A stretch of 32,427 bases of DNA. It comes from Candidatus Aciduliprofundum sp. (GTDB lineage Archaea > Thermoplasmatota > Thermoplasmata > Thermoplasmatales > Aciduliprofundaceae). This document shows, in pieces, positions 1 to 8,144 of this stretch. The notes below the pieces were generated by a model, which saw nothing but the letters and a program-made list of their open reading frames with translations, did no database searches and was not told where the DNA came from. The position numbers and the translations under genes were made by a program. The DNA lies in assembly GCA_015520565.1 (NCBI GenBank), contig WAPW01000091.1, positions 1 through 32,427 of the forward strand, read 5' to 3'. Each line of letters starts with the position of its first letter. The stretch's first letter is position 1.

Positions 1-72
1 ACACAGCAGGGAGATGGCTTATCAAGGGTATTCTCACAGAACATTCCGGGGGTGAGTGAGGGTGCAGCATGA
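1..72 (+). CDS. smc: C-terminal end of SMC chromosome segregation ATPase (partial, truncated by window start)
   Basis: Frame 1 reads TQQGDGLSRVFSQNIPGVSEGAA*, resembling the SMC C-terminal 'GVTxxxxGxSxV' signature; it overlaps the scpA start. Confidence 0.5.
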   Translation, partial: TQQGDGLSRVFSQNIPGVSEGAA

Positions 73-919
73 AATAACTGAGCACCTTATGTACTACAAA
101 GCACTCTTGGATGAGGATGTGGATGTAGATTATTACATTCATATGGCTCAGAGTTTAGAGGATGGAATACATATAACTGCAAAAAATCCTGTAGATAAGG
201 CAATTGCAATTGTATTTGAATTAGTCATGGACGAGAAGCTTGACCCTTGGAAAATAGACTTGGTGAAATTCACAAAGCTCTATATGGAGAGGGTGAAGAA
301 GGAGAAAGATATAGATTTCATAATTGCGGGCAAGATAATATACATGGCTTGGAACATACTTATGAGAAAGAGCGAGGATGTTCTTGATGAAATTGAGAGG
401 GAAATTTATTATGTAGATTCAGATTTCTTTGACATAGATGTCTCTCCTTTTGAGCCATATGAAGAGGAAATTATAGATGTGGAGCCAGATATAGAGATAA
501 AAGAGCCAGTGAGAAGAGAAGAAGAGAGACCTGTTAGTTTAATGGAGCTTCTGCAAGCAATAAATGAGGCAAGAAGAGAAGTGGAGAGGAGAAAGAAGCA
601 AAGGAAGATAAGGGAGAAATTCAAATTCAATCTTGATGAAAAGGTGCACAGGGAGGATTTAGAGGAGGAGATAAAAGAAGTATGGTCTCGCTTGAGTGAA
701 GTGAATGGAGATGAGATTCCATTATCCCTTCTGTACGATGGAACTAGGGAAGATTTCATAAAAGTCTTTTTATCTCTCTTATTCTTAGAAAGATTCAAAA
801 AAGTTGAATTGCAGCAAGAAGAGTCCTATGGAGAGATAAACATAAGAATACTGGTACCTCAGGAGCTTAGAAACATAGAATTTATAAATCCACCAGAGAT
901 AAGAATAGAATCTATTTAA
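56..919 (+). CDS. scpA: Segregation and condensation protein A (ScpA-like kleisin)
   Basis: ORF with ScpA-like N-terminus (PVDKAIAIVFELVMDEKLDPWKIDLVKFTKLYMERV), acidic middle and winged-helix-like C-terminus; GTG start at 56 or 62. Confidence 0.85.
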   Translation: MRVQHEITEHLMYYKALLDEDVDVDYYIHMAQSLEDGIHITAKNPVDKAIAIVFELVMDEKLDPWKIDLVKFTKLYMERVKKEKDIDFIIAGKIIYMAWNILMRKSEDVLDEIEREIYYVDSDFFDIDVSPFEPYEEEIIDVEPDIEIKEPVRREEERPVSLMELLQAINEARREVERRKKQRKIREKFKFNLDEKVHREDLEEEIKEVWSRLSEVNGDEIPLSLLYDGTREDFIKVFLSLLFLERFKKVELQQEESYGEINIRILVPQELRNIEFINPPEIRIESI

Positions 920-1193
920 CCTTCTCAAATTCTTTTTCCATTTCTTCAAATACTTTTTCCAATCTTTTAGCTGCTCTCTTTATAGCTGCCTGCGGCTTAC
1001 CACTCTTTACTTTTATCTTTAAAGTTGGATTTTCAAGATATGGATGGTCATAGTGGTAAATGGCCTGCTCAACCATATCATCTTTATTTAATTCTTCCAC
1101 GAGTGGGATGAGTAATGTTCTATCCGCATTAATAACCTCTAAAACCATCTCATTTTTCTCCTTTGAAATGATCTTGAACTCCATCTCCTTCAT
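912..1193 (-). CDS. rpoL: DNA-directed RNA polymerase subunit L (Rpo11)
   Basis: [33 protein letters not shown] matches the Rpo11/RpoL dimerisation fold; ATG at 1193 or 1184. Confidence 0.9.
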   Translation of the reverse strand: MKEMEFKIISKEKNEMVLEVINADRTLLIPLVEELNKDDMVEQAIYHYDHPYLENPTLKIKVKSGKPQAAIKRAAKRLEKVFEEMEKEFEKVK

Positions 1194-1284
1194 AAACTGG
1201 GTTAAATTTCCCTATTATTTAATTATTCCGCTATGCATTCATAAGTTTAAAATACAAAAAAGGCAATATGGAAACGGTGTAAAT

Positions 1285-2469
1285 ATGACAAAGGACCTTA
1301 TTGATAGCGATGTGATGGATTACGATTACGACCGTGATGAGTTGTTGAGGCAAATTAGGATATTGGAGGATGAGAAGAGGTATCTGGAATCGGAGCTTAG
1401 GAGATTGCAGAACGATATTGAACGCTTGCGCAAGGAAATAAACAGGATGAAATCTCCGCCTCTCCTTGTTGGCACAATTGAGGATATAATTGATAGCGAT
1501 AGAATCGTTGTGAGAAGCAGTGCAGGCCCAACATTTATAGTTAATGCCTCCTCTTATGTGCCCAAAGAGAAGATTAAGCCGGGGGCAAAGGTTGCGTTAA
1601 ACAAGCAAACATTTGCAATAGTGCACATGATTCCAGAATCATACGATCCGGCAATAACTGCAGCTGAGATAATAGAAAAGCCAAGGGTTACTTACGATGA
1701 TATAGGTGGGTTAAAGAAGCAGATTAGGGAGATAAGAGAGGCAGTTGAGCTTCCTCTATTAAAGCCAGAATTGTACAAGAAGGTTGGAATTGAGCCACCT
1801 AAGGGAGTTTTACTTGCAGGCCCACCAGGCACAGGTAAGACCTTGCTTGCTAAGGCAGTTGCTCATCATACCCATGCTACATTCATTCGCACCGTCGGGA
1901 GCGAGTTAGTTAGGAAATACATAGGAGAAGGTGCTAAGCTAGTGCGAGAGTTATTTGACTTGGCAAGGAAAAAAGCACCGAGCATAGTTTTCATTGATGA
2001 GATAGATGCCATAGGTGCTCGCCGCCTTGATATGGCTACAAGTGGAGATAGGGAAGTGCAGCGCACCCTTATGCAACTTCTTGCCGAGTTAGATGGTTTT
2101 GAGCCATTGGATAATGTGAAAATCATCGCAGCTACAAATCGTCCTGACATATTGGATGAGGCATTGCTCAGGCCTGGAAGATTTGACAGGATAATTCAAG
2201 TACCATATCCAGATTATGAGGCAAGAATTGAAATTCTAAAGATTCATACGAGAAGAATGAATTTGAAAGATGTAAATCTTGAAAGAATTGCAAAGAAAAC
2301 AGATGGATTTAGCGGTGCTGATTTGAAGGTTATATGTATGGAAGCTGGAATGTTTGCAATAAGAGATGAGAGGGACTATGTAACCTATGAAGATTTTGAA
2401 AATGCCATAAGGAAATTCCTGCATGCCGATGACCTAAGAAAGGAAATACCCGGAGAGATGTTTGCATAA
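1285..2469 (+). CDS. pan: Proteasome-activating nucleotidase (PAN), AAA+ ATPase
   Basis: N-terminal coiled coil, OB domain, Walker A GPPGTGKT, Walker [36 protein letters not shown]; the ORF track start (1060) is over-extended, [10 protein letters not shown] at 1285 is the likely start. Confidence 0.95.
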   Translation: MTKDLIDSDVMDYDYDRDELLRQIRILEDEKRYLESELRRLQNDIERLRKEINRMKSPPLLVGTIEDIIDSDRIVVRSSAGPTFIVNASSYVPKEKIKPGAKVALNKQTFAIVHMIPESYDPAITAAEIIEKPRVTYDDIGGLKKQIREIREAVELPLLKPELYKKVGIEPPKGVLLAGPPGTGKTLLAKAVAHHTHATFIRTVGSELVRKYIGEGAKLVRELFDLARKKAPSIVFIDEIDAIGARRLDMATSGDREVQRTLMQLLAELDGFEPLDNVKIIAATNRPDILDEALLRPGRFDRIIQVPYPDYEARIEILKIHTRRMNLKDVNLERIAKKTDGFSGADLKVICMEAGMFAIRDERDYVTYEDFENAIRKFLHADDLRKEIPGEMFA

Positions 2470-2488
2470 TTGGCCAGAAGGGTAAAAT

Positions 2489-3979
2489 ATGTCAGAAGTT
2501 GAAGTTAAGCATCTTGGAGAGGGATATATGGATAGCGCTTCCCTTAAAAAAGTTGGAGTGATTTACGGAGAAGTAGGTACAACGCAATTTACCTGCAATG
2601 TTATAGGGAATTTAGAGCAGGGGGATTATGTTCAGGTCTATCACGAAAGATTTGGCTGGGTCTTAGGCAAGGTTGATGAAATAAAGAGAAAAACGAATTT
2701 GACCTTGGAGAAAGCCATAAAATTACAGGATGATGATTTTACTGTGAAGGAAATAGTGGCTGCAACTGTTGTGGTTATAGGTTATAGGGATGAGCGTGGT
2801 CTCTTACAATTCCCCCGCACTCCTTTCAATGTTGGAAGCATAGTTTATAAAGCGGAGGAGGAGTTCATAAAGAAAGTAATAGGCATAAAAGATATAAGAG
2901 AAAAGGGCGCCTACATAGGGCGCCTATATCGCTATAGAAAAATACCCATTTATCTGGATATAAATGTGATGGTTCAAAAGCATGTTAGCATTCTAGCAAA
3001 AACTGGGGCTGGAAAGAGCTATTTAACAGGTGTGCTTCTTGAAGAATTTTTAAAGCATAATGTAACTGCTGTTGTCATAGACCCTCATGGGGAGTATATA
3101 TCCCTAAGAACTCCAAGTAAAAAAACCAAATTGCATCAAGAGTTTGGAGTTGTTCCGAGGGGCTATGAAGGCAAGATAAATGTTTTCACTCCGGATGTGC
3201 AGCTAAATAAGGGAAAGCCCTTGAAATTTACTCTAGCTTCAATGACTCCAAGAGAACTCTTAAATTTAATGAATCTTGATACTAGACAGTACCTTATACC
3301 TCTTCGCAAAGCCATGGATTTGCTTAAAACCTCTAGGCAATACTATACCATAAGGGATGTTATGAGGGTTTTGGAGAGTGAGGAGAATAATGCTTTACAG
3401 CCCCTTATCTCTCAACTTGAATATCTTGATGAAATGGGAATATTTGATAAGAGAGGTACAAAAATTAACGAAATTGTGCAGCGTGGGAAATTATCCATAA
3501 TAAATCTCAGAGGAGTGCCTCCGGACATACAAGAACTCGTGGTTCAGCGTCTCTCAATGGCTCTATTTGAGCTCAGGAAGAGAAATAAAATTCCTCCATT
3601 AATGCTCGTTGTTGAAGAGGCGCATAACTATGCTCCACAGCAGGGAACATCCTCCTCCACTAAAATTCTGCGAACAATAGCATCTGAAGGAAGAAAATTT
3701 GGACTTGGATTGTGCATAATATCCCAGAGGCCTGCGAAGGTTGATAAAAACATACTTTCTCAGTGCAATACTCAGATAATATTGCGAGTCACGAATCCAA
3801 ATGATTTGAGAGCCATAGGAAATTCGGTAGAAGGGCTCACAAAGGGTTCTTTGGAAGAGATTCAGAGATTGCCTGTTGGTGTAGCCTTAGTTACAGGAGG
3901 AAATATTCCCATGCCTCTCTTTGTGGAGATAAGGCCTAGGGAGACAAAGCATGGGGGAGAGAGCGTAAAAGTTGTTTGA
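2489..3979 (+). CDS. herA: HerA-type hexameric DNA translocase/helicase
   Basis: N-terminal HAS-like barrel, Walker A AKTGAGKSY, VIDPHGEY, LVVEEAHNYAP, IISQRPAKVDKNILSQCNTQIILRVTNPNDL. Confidence 0.9.
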   Translation: MSEVEVKHLGEGYMDSASLKKVGVIYGEVGTTQFTCNVIGNLEQGDYVQVYHERFGWVLGKVDEIKRKTNLTLEKAIKLQDDDFTVKEIVAATVVVIGYRDERGLLQFPRTPFNVGSIVYKAEEEFIKKVIGIKDIREKGAYIGRLYRYRKIPIYLDINVMVQKHVSILAKTGAGKSYLTGVLLEEFLKHNVTAVVIDPHGEYISLRTPSKKTKLHQEFGVVPRGYEGKINVFTPDVQLNKGKPLKFTLASMTPRELLNLMNLDTRQYLIPLRKAMDLLKTSRQYYTIRDVMRVLESEENNALQPLISQLEYLDEMGIFDKRGTKINEIVQRGKLSIINLRGVPPDIQELVVQRLSMALFELRKRNKIPPLMLVVEEAHNYAPQQGTSSSTKILRTIASEGRKFGLGLCIISQRPAKVDKNILSQCNTQIILRVTNPNDLRAIGNSVEGLTKGSLEEIQRLPVGVALVTGGNIPMPLFVEIRPRETKHGGESVKVV

Positions 3980-4013
3980 TAAGATTTTTAAATTTCCTAA
4001 ATATACCTTTTCT

Positions 4014-4307
4014 ATGAATAATGTGGTAAGCGATGATATATTGGACCATTATTTTGATGTAACGGAGAGAGCGTATAATATTGTAAAAATCTCAGTGCCT
4101 CAAAGCTCGCATCTTTACCCCATAGCCAAGGATTTTTTGAATATGGCTAAAGCATATATAGAGGATGCAAAGTACTTTCGCAGCAAGGGTGATTATATTA
4201 GAGCTCTTGGCTCAATCTATTATGCCCATGGGTGGTTAGATGCTGGAGCAAGATTGGGCATATTTGATGTTGGAGATAATCACGAGCTATTCACCCTAGC
4301 AAAATGA
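4014..4307 (+). CDS. DUF357-family helical protein
   Basis: AKAYIEDAKYFRSKGDYIRALGSIYYAHGWLDAGARLGIF typical of DUF357; ATG at 4014 preferred over TTG at 3972. Confidence 0.75.
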   Translation: MNNVVSDDILDHYFDVTERAYNIVKISVPQSSHLYPIAKDFLNMAKAYIEDAKYFRSKGDYIRALGSIYYAHGWLDAGARLGIFDVGDNHELFTLAK

Positions 4308-5702
4308 TTATACCCTTGCAACGGCTAAAAACAAGTTCTTTCTCTTCTCAATAATCACTCCTTTTTGGAGCAGTTCTCTTAGAATCTTTTCAGCATTCTC
4401 CACTCCTCTTTCTTTCAATTTTTTCTCCAAGTAGAAGAAATCCCAACCCTCTGGCTTTAAGATATTCAATTCCCAAAGCACTCTGTTTATTACTCTCTCA
4501 ATTCTTTTTCTCTCATCCAAGGATGATATCTTCCTGCGCAATCTATCTTGAAGAACATCTTCAATTCTCTCAAAAAGAGTGCTATACAATTCCATTATTT
4601 TTTCCTCAGCATTCTGCATTCCCAATCTTTCCCAAGAATCAATCAATCTTACTGTGTGCTCCCCAAATCCATTCACATCGGCAATATCCATAATAATCCC
4701 AACTCTCATCGCCTGTGCTAGCAGAGGGAACTCTTTTTCTATCTTTGCAATTAATTTCTCTTTCGCCCTTTCCATCCTGCTTGTATCAATCACAGGGGCC
4801 TCAAAATGCTTTTTTAGAACAAAAGATGCTATATCCACAGCATATTCTTTTAGCTCTTTAATCTCAAATTTCATCTCCTCTTTGTAAGGTATGAACGGGA
4901 GTTCAGCAGAGCCGATTAAATTTTCAATCTTTATTGTTGATTCTGTTATTGCACTCTTTTCCCATTCTTTGCCCTTCCTTGTTGGATAAAATTTTAATGC
5001 ATTATTTTGATTTAAATGGGCATACTTGATTTTCAAAGGATGAGATACCTTAATCTCTATGGGCTCATCATACATTACTTCAACCTTTGTAGAATTTTTG
5101 CTTAAGAGTGATGGCATTAAACCCATTAAAATCCGTGCATCTTTGAAATCAGAAGTGTAGTATTTTGAAAGGGAATCTAATAGGGTAACTGTGCATCCTC
5201 CAATCCTCTTAGCATATATTCCTGATGAGAGGAAGAATGAGAGCATCACATCCCTTGATGTTTCAGGAAATGAAGAATCAAATAAATTGTAAATCTTTCT
5301 TCCATCCAAACCAGATTTTTCCATAAGAAGATAATCTTCCATTTTCATTCTCTCAAAATTTTCCACGAGCAAGAACCTTCCTCTCATCTCTGAAAATTGA
5401 GATAAATCGTATATTTTTCCCTCCACAATTCCGCAGCAACCTTGAAATTTTACCCATTTTGGAGCCACAATTGGCATAATAGGAAAGCCCTTCTCTGGAA
5501 ATGGGGTTATGCCTCTAACTTCAAAATCTCCAACTATGGGTGCAATTTTTGCCCATAGAGCTTCCCTTATTATTCTCTCATTTTGAAGTTTGACGATAAA
5601 TCCTTTAAAATTGGCAAAATCTCCAATCTTTAGGGTATTTTTCAAGAATTTTAACTTCAATTTTTCGGGTAACCTTTGAGGATAAAAATAATCCTCTATC
5701 AT
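4308..5702 (-). CDS. Uncharacterised 464-aa protein with probable C-terminal winged helix
   Basis: Long intact ORF; no nucleotide-binding motif seen; 4-nt ATGA overlap with the upstream ORF. Confidence 0.6.
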   Translation of the reverse strand: MIEDYFYPQRLPEKLKLKFLKNTLKIGDFANFKGFIVKLQNERIIREALWAKIAPIVGDFEVRGITPFPEKGFPIMPIVAPKWVKFQGCCGIVEGKIYDLSQFSEMRGRFLLVENFERMKMEDYLLMEKSGLDGRKIYNLFDSSFPETSRDVMLSFFLSSGIYAKRIGGCTVTLLDSLSKYYTSDFKDARILMGLMPSLLSKNSTKVEVMYDEPIEIKVSHPLKIKYAHLNQNNALKFYPTRKGKEWEKSAITESTIKIENLIGSAELPFIPYKEEMKFEIKELKEYAVDIASFVLKKHFEAPVIDTSRMERAKEKLIAKIEKEFPLLAQAMRVGIIMDIADVNGFGEHTVRLIDSWERLGMQNAEEKIMELYSTLFERIEDVLQDRLRRKISSLDERKRIERVINRVLWELNILKPEGWDFFYLEKKLKERGVENAEKILRELLQKGVIIEKRKNLFLAVARV

Positions 5703-5947
5703 CTGTAAACACTGTACTTGTAAAGCAAATCTATAAGCTTCTTTGCAAGAGTTTCATCTATTATACCCTCCTCTTTTTTCTTTAGTATGTAATCTCTTGC
5801 CTCTCTGATCCCATAATTTGATGCTTTAGCATATATACTACCCTTCAAAGAACCCTGAATTCCCTCTGGCAGGTCTTTTAAAAGCTGGCCTAGCATGTAC
5901 CTGAATTCATAATCCTTCCTCATATTTAATTTTCTTATCTTTTTCAC
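5699..5947 (-). CDS. Uncharacterised 82-aa basic/helical protein
   Basis: ORF translationally coupled (ATGA overlap) to the 464-aa ORF. Confidence 0.6.
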   Translation of the reverse strand: MKKIRKLNMRKDYEFRYMLGQLLKDLPEGIQGSLKGSIYAKASNYGIREARDYILKKKEEGIIDETLAKKLIDLLYKYSVYR

Positions 5948-5984
5948 ATCTCTTGCATGCTCTACCCGATAATATAAATTGTGG

Positions 5985-7424
5985 TCAAAAATCTTCCAAG
6001 TCGGATTGGAATCTTATTTTTTCTCCCTTTATTTGCACAGGATATTTGCCTGTTAAGCATCCTAAGCAAAGCTCCTCGTAGGGTAATCCTATCGCTTTTA
6101 CCAACCCCTCTATGCTAATGTAGCCGAGAGAATCAGCCCCAATAAGTTCTCTTATTTCTTCAACGCTCCTTCCTGCAGCTATAAATTGGTCCCTTGTTTT
6201 CATATCAATTCCAAGATAGCAAGGGGCTATAATTGGGGGCGAGCCAACGCGTACATGCACCTCTTTTGCACCAGCATCTTTTAGCATTTTTACTATTTTT
6301 CTCATGGTGTTTCCCCTAACGATGCTATCATCCACAAGCACAATTTTTTTATCCTTTACAACTGATTTGACAGGACTTAACTTCATGTTTATCTCCATAA
6401 CTCTCGTCTCTTGAGATGGCAAGATGAATGTTCTCTCAACATACCTGTTTTTCATCAATCCTTCCGCATAGGGTATTCTGCTCCTCTCAGAGTAACCTAT
6501 AGCGTGGGCTCTCCCAGAATCTGGCACTGGAACTACGAAATCCGCTTCTGCGGGATGCTCCTCTGCAAGTATTCTTCCAATTTCCCTGCGCACATCGTAA
6601 ACGCATCTTCCATCAATTATGCTATCTGCCCTTGCAAAATAAACATACTCAAACATGCAATGCGCTTTGTGTTTCTTCTTAAAAACATGATGTGTTATAA
6701 ACCCTGTAGGTGTGATTTCTATAATCTCTCCCGGCTTAACATCCCTTATGAATTTCCCTCCAATGGAATGGAAGGCAGTGCTCTCAGAAGCCAATCCATA
6801 GCCGCCATTCACCTTTCCTAAAGCTAATGGCCTAATTCCAAGGGTGTCTCTTATTGCAAACAAGCGATTATCAATGAGAATTGCGAGAGAGAAAGAGCCT
6901 CTCAACTTTCTAACCATATTTTTTAGAGATTCCACGATATCATGCTTGCTCAACTCATATGCCAATACCCTCGCTATTACCTCGCTATCTGCCTTAGTTA
7001 TGAAGGCTGCTCCTATCTCATTTAAAAAATCTTTAAGTTCTTCCACATTAACTATTTCCCCGTTATGTGCCACCGCAATCTTATGCTCCTTTGTGTATAT
7101 TCTTATTGGCTGGGCATTCTCCGCTGAGGATCCCCCTGTTGTGGAGTATCGCACATGCCCAATTCCTACATTCCCTTTCAAAGATTCTAAAATTGAGGAG
7201 TTGAAAACTTCGTGTACGAGGCCCATTCCCTTATATATTAGAATATCCTCGCTAGAGTAAGTGGCAATACCAGCACTTTCTTGACCACGATGCTGCAAAG
7301 CCCTCAAAGAGAAATACAAAAGATGAGAAACATTATAAATGGAAGAAAATCCAGCTATCCCGCAATACTCATTTCTTTTTCTTTGCCCATGAGTATGAGC
7401 GCATTCTTGGAGCGGGATAACCAC
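5985..7424 (-). CDS. purF: Amidophosphoribosyltransferase (glutamine PRPP amidotransferase)
   Basis: CGIAGFSS N-terminal Cys, RALQHRGQESAGIATY, PRTase motif IVLVDDSIVRGNTM, GCLTGKYPV. Confidence 0.93.
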   Translation of the reverse strand: MVIPLQECAHTHGQRKRNEYCGIAGFSSIYNVSHLLYFSLRALQHRGQESAGIATYSSEDILIYKGMGLVHEVFNSSILESLKGNVGIGHVRYSTTGGSSAENAQPIRIYTKEHKIAVAHNGEIVNVEELKDFLNEIGAAFITKADSEVIARVLAYELSKHDIVESLKNMVRKLRGSFSLAILIDNRLFAIRDTLGIRPLALGKVNGGYGLASESTAFHSIGGKFIRDVKPGEIIEITPTGFITHHVFKKKHKAHCMFEYVYFARADSIIDGRCVYDVRREIGRILAEEHPAEADFVVPVPDSGRAHAIGYSERSRIPYAEGLMKNRYVERTFILPSQETRVMEINMKLSPVKSVVKDKKIVLVDDSIVRGNTMRKIVKMLKDAGAKEVHVRVGSPPIIAPCYLGIDMKTRDQFIAAGRSVEEIRELIGADSLGYISIEGLVKAIGLPYEELCLGCLTGKYPVQIKGEKIRFQSDLEDF

Positions 7425-7536
7425 AGTGAGAGCACCTCTTTGTATGAATATTATATGTTTTATGACCGCATCTTCTACAAACTATATGGGTCGGCTTCCT
7501 GTTTCTTTTACCCTTTGAAGTTGTACCTTTTGTCAT
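7369..7536 (-). CDS. rpl37e: Ribosomal protein L37e (55 aa; not in the supplied ORF track)
   Basis: Minus-strand translation MTKGTTSKGKRNRKPTHIVCRRCGHKTYNIHTKRCSHCGYPAPRMRSYSWAKKKK* with CxxC...CxxC zinc ligands. Confidence 0.93.
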   Translation of the reverse strand: MTKGTTSKGKRNRKPTHIVCRRCGHKTYNIHTKRCSHCGYPAPRMRSYSWAKKKK

Positions 7537-7547
7537 CTTAAATCACC

Positions 7548-7775
7548 TCATGGTGGGGATATGTAAATTACATTATCTCCTCTAACTACCACAACATTAT
7601 GCACGCCTTTTGATTCTCCGTTTATTATTTCCTCCACATTTTTGAGCACGAGATTCAAATGCTGGTCATAGCCATCTAGAACTCCCCTGTACTCTTTGTT
7701 TCCCTTCATAGCTACCAATACCGGTTTGTTCAAGCTCTCGTGGAGAACATGCAGAGGCTTTAGCTGTTCCACCAT
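7548..7775 (-). CDS. Archaeal LSm/Sm-like RNA-binding protein
   Basis: Sm1/Sm2 motifs: KPVLVAMKGNKEYRGVLDGYDQHLNLVL ... VVVRGDNVIYI. Confidence 0.92.
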   Translation of the reverse strand: MVEQLKPLHVLHESLNKPVLVAMKGNKEYRGVLDGYDQHLNLVLKNVEEIINGESKGVHNVVVVRGDNVIYISPP

Positions 7776-7838
7776 ATTTACCACTAAGCCCTTTATTTAC
7801 TTCCCCTATTTAAATTTTGGCTTAGCAACATCGCCAAA

Positions 7839-7847
7839 TTTATATAT
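7839..7847 (+). promoter_or_regulatory. TATA box for tRNA-Gly
   Basis: TTTATATAT about 24 nt upstream of the tRNA 5' end. Confidence 0.6.
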
Positions 7848-7870
7848 CCCCTTATTATTTCCGATTTTGA

Positions 7871-7943
7871 GCAGGCGTAGTGTAGTCTGGCAGCACAAGG
7901 GCCTTCCAAGCCCTTAGCCCGGGTTCAAATCCCGGCGCCTGCA
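7871..7943 (+). tRNA. tRNA-Gly(TCC)
   Basis: GCAGGCG/CGCCTGC acceptor, anticodon arm AGGGC-CTTCCAA-GCCCT, T arm CCGGG-TTCAAAT-CCCGG, discriminator A. Confidence 0.95.
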
Positions 7944-7945
7944 TT

Positions 7946-7966
7946 AAGCCCTTTAAAAAAGGGCTT
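7946..7966 (+). terminator. Hairpin in tRNA-Gly trailer
   Basis: AAGCCCTTT aaa AAAGGGCTT, 9-bp stem immediately 3' of the tRNA; could be a processing or termination signal. Confidence 0.4.
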
Positions 7967-7980
7967 TATCCCAAAAGAAA

Positions 7981-8097
7981 TAAGCCCTTTTCTTAGGAAG
8001 AAAGGCACCACAGCCCTGCAAAGCGGTGCGTCTCGCATCTTCCACCACTCGTTTACCCCCAAATTTTACTTAAAAGGGAAGAGTGTGGAGAGAGAAA
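7981..8097 (+). repeat. tRNA-trailer element, copy A (candidate ncRNA)
   Basis: 117 nt aligning to the minus-strand copy at 29194-29311; last ~50 nt (CTCGTTTACCCCCAAATTTTACTTAAAAGGGAAGAGTGTGGAGAGAGAAA) identical. Confidence 0.85.
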
Positions 8098-8144
8098 CCG
8101 TAGGTGTCTCTTTCTAAGGAACCCGCTGGTGGTTCCTAAGCATT

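Noticed and set aside
409-798. Minus-strand Ser-rich ORF inside scpA (and similar antisense ORFs at 1866-2150, 4579-4887, 6411-7260, 11424-11793, 12229-13100)
   Set aside because: Shadow ORFs antisense to confidently assigned genes with no family resemblance
1060-1284. N-terminal extension of PAN
   Set aside because: Overlaps antisense to rpoL and its promoter; the coiled-coil start at 1285 fits the family
2896-2935. Direct repeat AGGGCGCCTA x2 inside herA
   Set aside because: Encodes the non-repetitive peptide KGAYIGRLYR; short and probably coincidental
7946-8140. CRISPR or box C/D sRNA interpretation of the repeats near tRNA-Gly
   Set aside because: No regularly spaced repeats with spacers and no RTGATGA/CTGA box pair
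7871-8140. Integrated element att site at tRNA-Gly
   Set aside because: No integrase gene and no second partial tRNA copy in the window; the shared sequence starts after the tRNA rather than within its 3' end
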